Below, piece by piece: positions 55,471-56,310 of a stretch of 56,310 nt of DNA. The first letter of the stretch is position 1. Each line of letters begins with the position of its first letter. The stretch is from positions 1 through 56,310 of IMG/VR virus record IMGVR_UViG_3300044617_001003, one strand, 5' to 3'. Source of the stretch: a virus. A program made the translations under genes and the position numbers. A model generated the notes under the pieces. It did no database searches, was not told the origin of the DNA, and worked only from the letters and a program-made list of their open reading frames with translations.

Positions 55471-55951
55471 CGGCCAGCAGCGCCTTCATCGGGTCTGCCG
55501 ACTTGGCCTGACGGTCGACGACGGCCATTCCTAGGCGCGTCCGGTCGGCGGGCGTGAACCCAAGAACCGACTCCAGTTGCCGCAACTGCTCATGGCAGGC
55601 GGCTGACTGTGCGAAAAACGGCGACGGCTTTGCAGCCTTTTCCTCGCCCTGCCGCCCCACCATGGAGTGAAAGTGGATGGCCGACTTGGCCAGTTCTTCC
55701 TCGGCCGAATACCAGCGATCCAGCGTCACGGCGTACCGCAGAACCGAGTGCTTGTCGGTCTTGGCCAGGACGCCCATGTTGTCGAGGTGGCGGCAGGCCT
55801 CTCGAAACAGTTCGGCGGCCCGCTCCCGAACGAAGTCAGGCGGCTCGGGCAGAGTTTCGTAAAACTCGCCGAGTTCCTCGCGGTGGTCAGCGCGCCACGA
55901 ACCACTCATGGCGAGAACGTGCTTCGGCTTCGGGGGCGGGCCTGGACGCAT
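55463..55951 (-). CDS. terS: Terminase small subunit (P27 family)
   Basis: A 162-residue protein starting MRPGPPPKPKHVLAMSGSWR, with LRYAVTLDRWYSAEEELAKS and LGFTPADRTRLGMAV, the plan of P27-type small terminases that bind the packaging start. The ATG at 55951 is chosen over an upstream TTG because AGGAGC lies seven bases ahead of it. It is the first gene of the leftward late operon. Confidence 0.85.
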   Translation of the reverse strand: MRPGPPPKPKHVLAMSGSWRADHREELGEFYETLPEPPDFVRERAAELFREACRHLDNMGVLAKTDKHSVLRYAVTLDRWYSAEEELAKSAIHFHSMVGRQGEEKAAKPSPFFAQSAACHEQLRQLESVLGFTPADRTRLGMAVVDRQAKSADPMKALLAGG

Positions 55952-56219
55952 TGACAATGCTCCTACTATTCATAGGATACCCAGTACCACTTGGTCGGCG
56001 CAGGGAGTCGCCGGAACCGGGGGAGTTAGCCGTGCGCGACAGAAACCCACGAGAACCCTACATGAATCCCGCGAGGGTCGCGTGCGCGCGCGTTGGCGTC
56101 CCGTGCGCACGAGGTCTTTTTCTGCTGATCCCGTGAACGCGCACGGGGCGTTGGCGTGCGGTCTGCCGGGGGGGCCGAAAAACTCCCGCCGCCCCCCCTC
56201 CCCGGCCGGGGAATTTTCC
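55952..56219. other. Non-coding right-end region
   Basis: No gene is supported. Visible structures are CGTGCGC/GCGCACG (stem around 56081-56110), two direct copies of GCGTTGGCGT (56090-56099 and 56148-56157), runs of G and C, and palindromes CCCCGGCCGGGG. The place next to the small terminase makes it a candidate packaging (cos or pac) site and promoter region for the late operon. No clear promoter was found. Confidence 0.5.
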
Positions 56220-56310
56220 GGGGCTTCGAGCAGGCCGGGGCTTCGAGCAGGCCGGGGCTTCGAGCAGGCCGGGGCTTCGAGCAGGCCGGGGCTTCGAGCA
56301 GGCCGGGGCT
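56220..56310. repeat. 17-bp tandem repeats at the right end
   Basis: GGGGCTTCGAGCAGGCC occurs five times without mismatch (56220-56304), and the window stops six bases into a sixth copy. The period equals that of the left-end array although the sequence differs. It may be a protein-binding array, or the place where assembly failed. Confidence 0.8.

Overview
The window looks like a complete or nearly complete genome of a temperate, HK97-type, long-tailed (siphovirus-like) phage of about 56 kb. It is GC-rich, tightly packed, and full of ATGA and GTGA start/stop overlaps. The terminase-portal-protease-capsid set, head-tail connector genes, tail tube genes, a frameshifted tail-assembly chaperone and a 1451-residue tape measure are all present. 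The two ends are non-coding, GC-rich and carry unrelated 17-bp tandem repeats, so the contig was probably opened inside the intergenic region between the small terminase gene and the first early gene. The host is probably a planctomycete; this is an inference. The clues are a pseudopilin-type N-terminus of the RRGFTLVE class that is very common in Planctomycetes, a LamG-type repeat tail protein, a phage CsrA and a consensus sigma-54 promoter.

Layout. (1) 1-3297, plus strand: an early operon of small proteins behind a sigma-54 consensus and three 17-bp repeats. It contains a pyrimidine-dimer-glycosylase-like protein and ends in a helix-turn-helix protein. (2) 3279-10290, minus strand: HNH nuclease, MT-A70 adenine methyltransferase, a membrane, lipoprotein and papain-like peptidase cluster (lysis candidates), glycan enzymes (glycosyltransferase, FkbM methyltransferase), a VRR-NUC nuclease and a pseudopilin-like protein. 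(3) 10367-11293: three small genes separated by imperfect inverted repeats that look like integron attC sites, forming a possible gene-cassette array. (4) 11291-15200, minus: small phage-family proteins, a GNAT acetyltransferase, a DPPY DNA methyltransferase, a tRNA-like sequence and CsrA. (5) 15197-22372, minus: replication and recombination genes, namely a UvrD-like helicase interrupted by a 300-residue intein, a primase-polymerase, a strong terminator and a SNF2 helicase. (6) 22412-24128: the lysogeny switch, with a duplicated HTH regulator that appears leaderless, divergent promoters sharing one -35 element, and a tyrosine integrase.

(7) 24100-36294, minus: a LamG-repeat receptor or fibre protein, a holin-like protein, nucleotide enzymes (dNMP kinase, dCMP deaminase), a metallophosphoesterase, two two-domain glycan enzymes (glycosyltransferase plus methyltransferase; glycosyltransferase plus sulfotransferase) and minor tail proteins. 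(8) 36304-45333, minus: tape measure, chaperones with a GGGAAAA slippery site, tail tube paralogues, and head-tail completion proteins. (9) 45330-55951, minus: a glycosyltransferase inside the head module, decoration-like protein, major capsid protein, an ADP-ribosyltransferase-domain protein, a secreted trypsin-like protease, prohead protease, portal and terminase subunits.

In use, the leftward late genes would build the particle from terminase through tape measure to the fibre. The primase, helicases and dNTP enzymes would support replication, and the integrase and duplicated HTH protein would decide lysogeny. The most unusual parts are the attC-like array, the eight-base element GTAGCCTA found four times ahead of minus-strand genes, the sigma-54 start of the early operon, the helicase intein, and the virion-module ADP-ribosyltransferase and trypsin.
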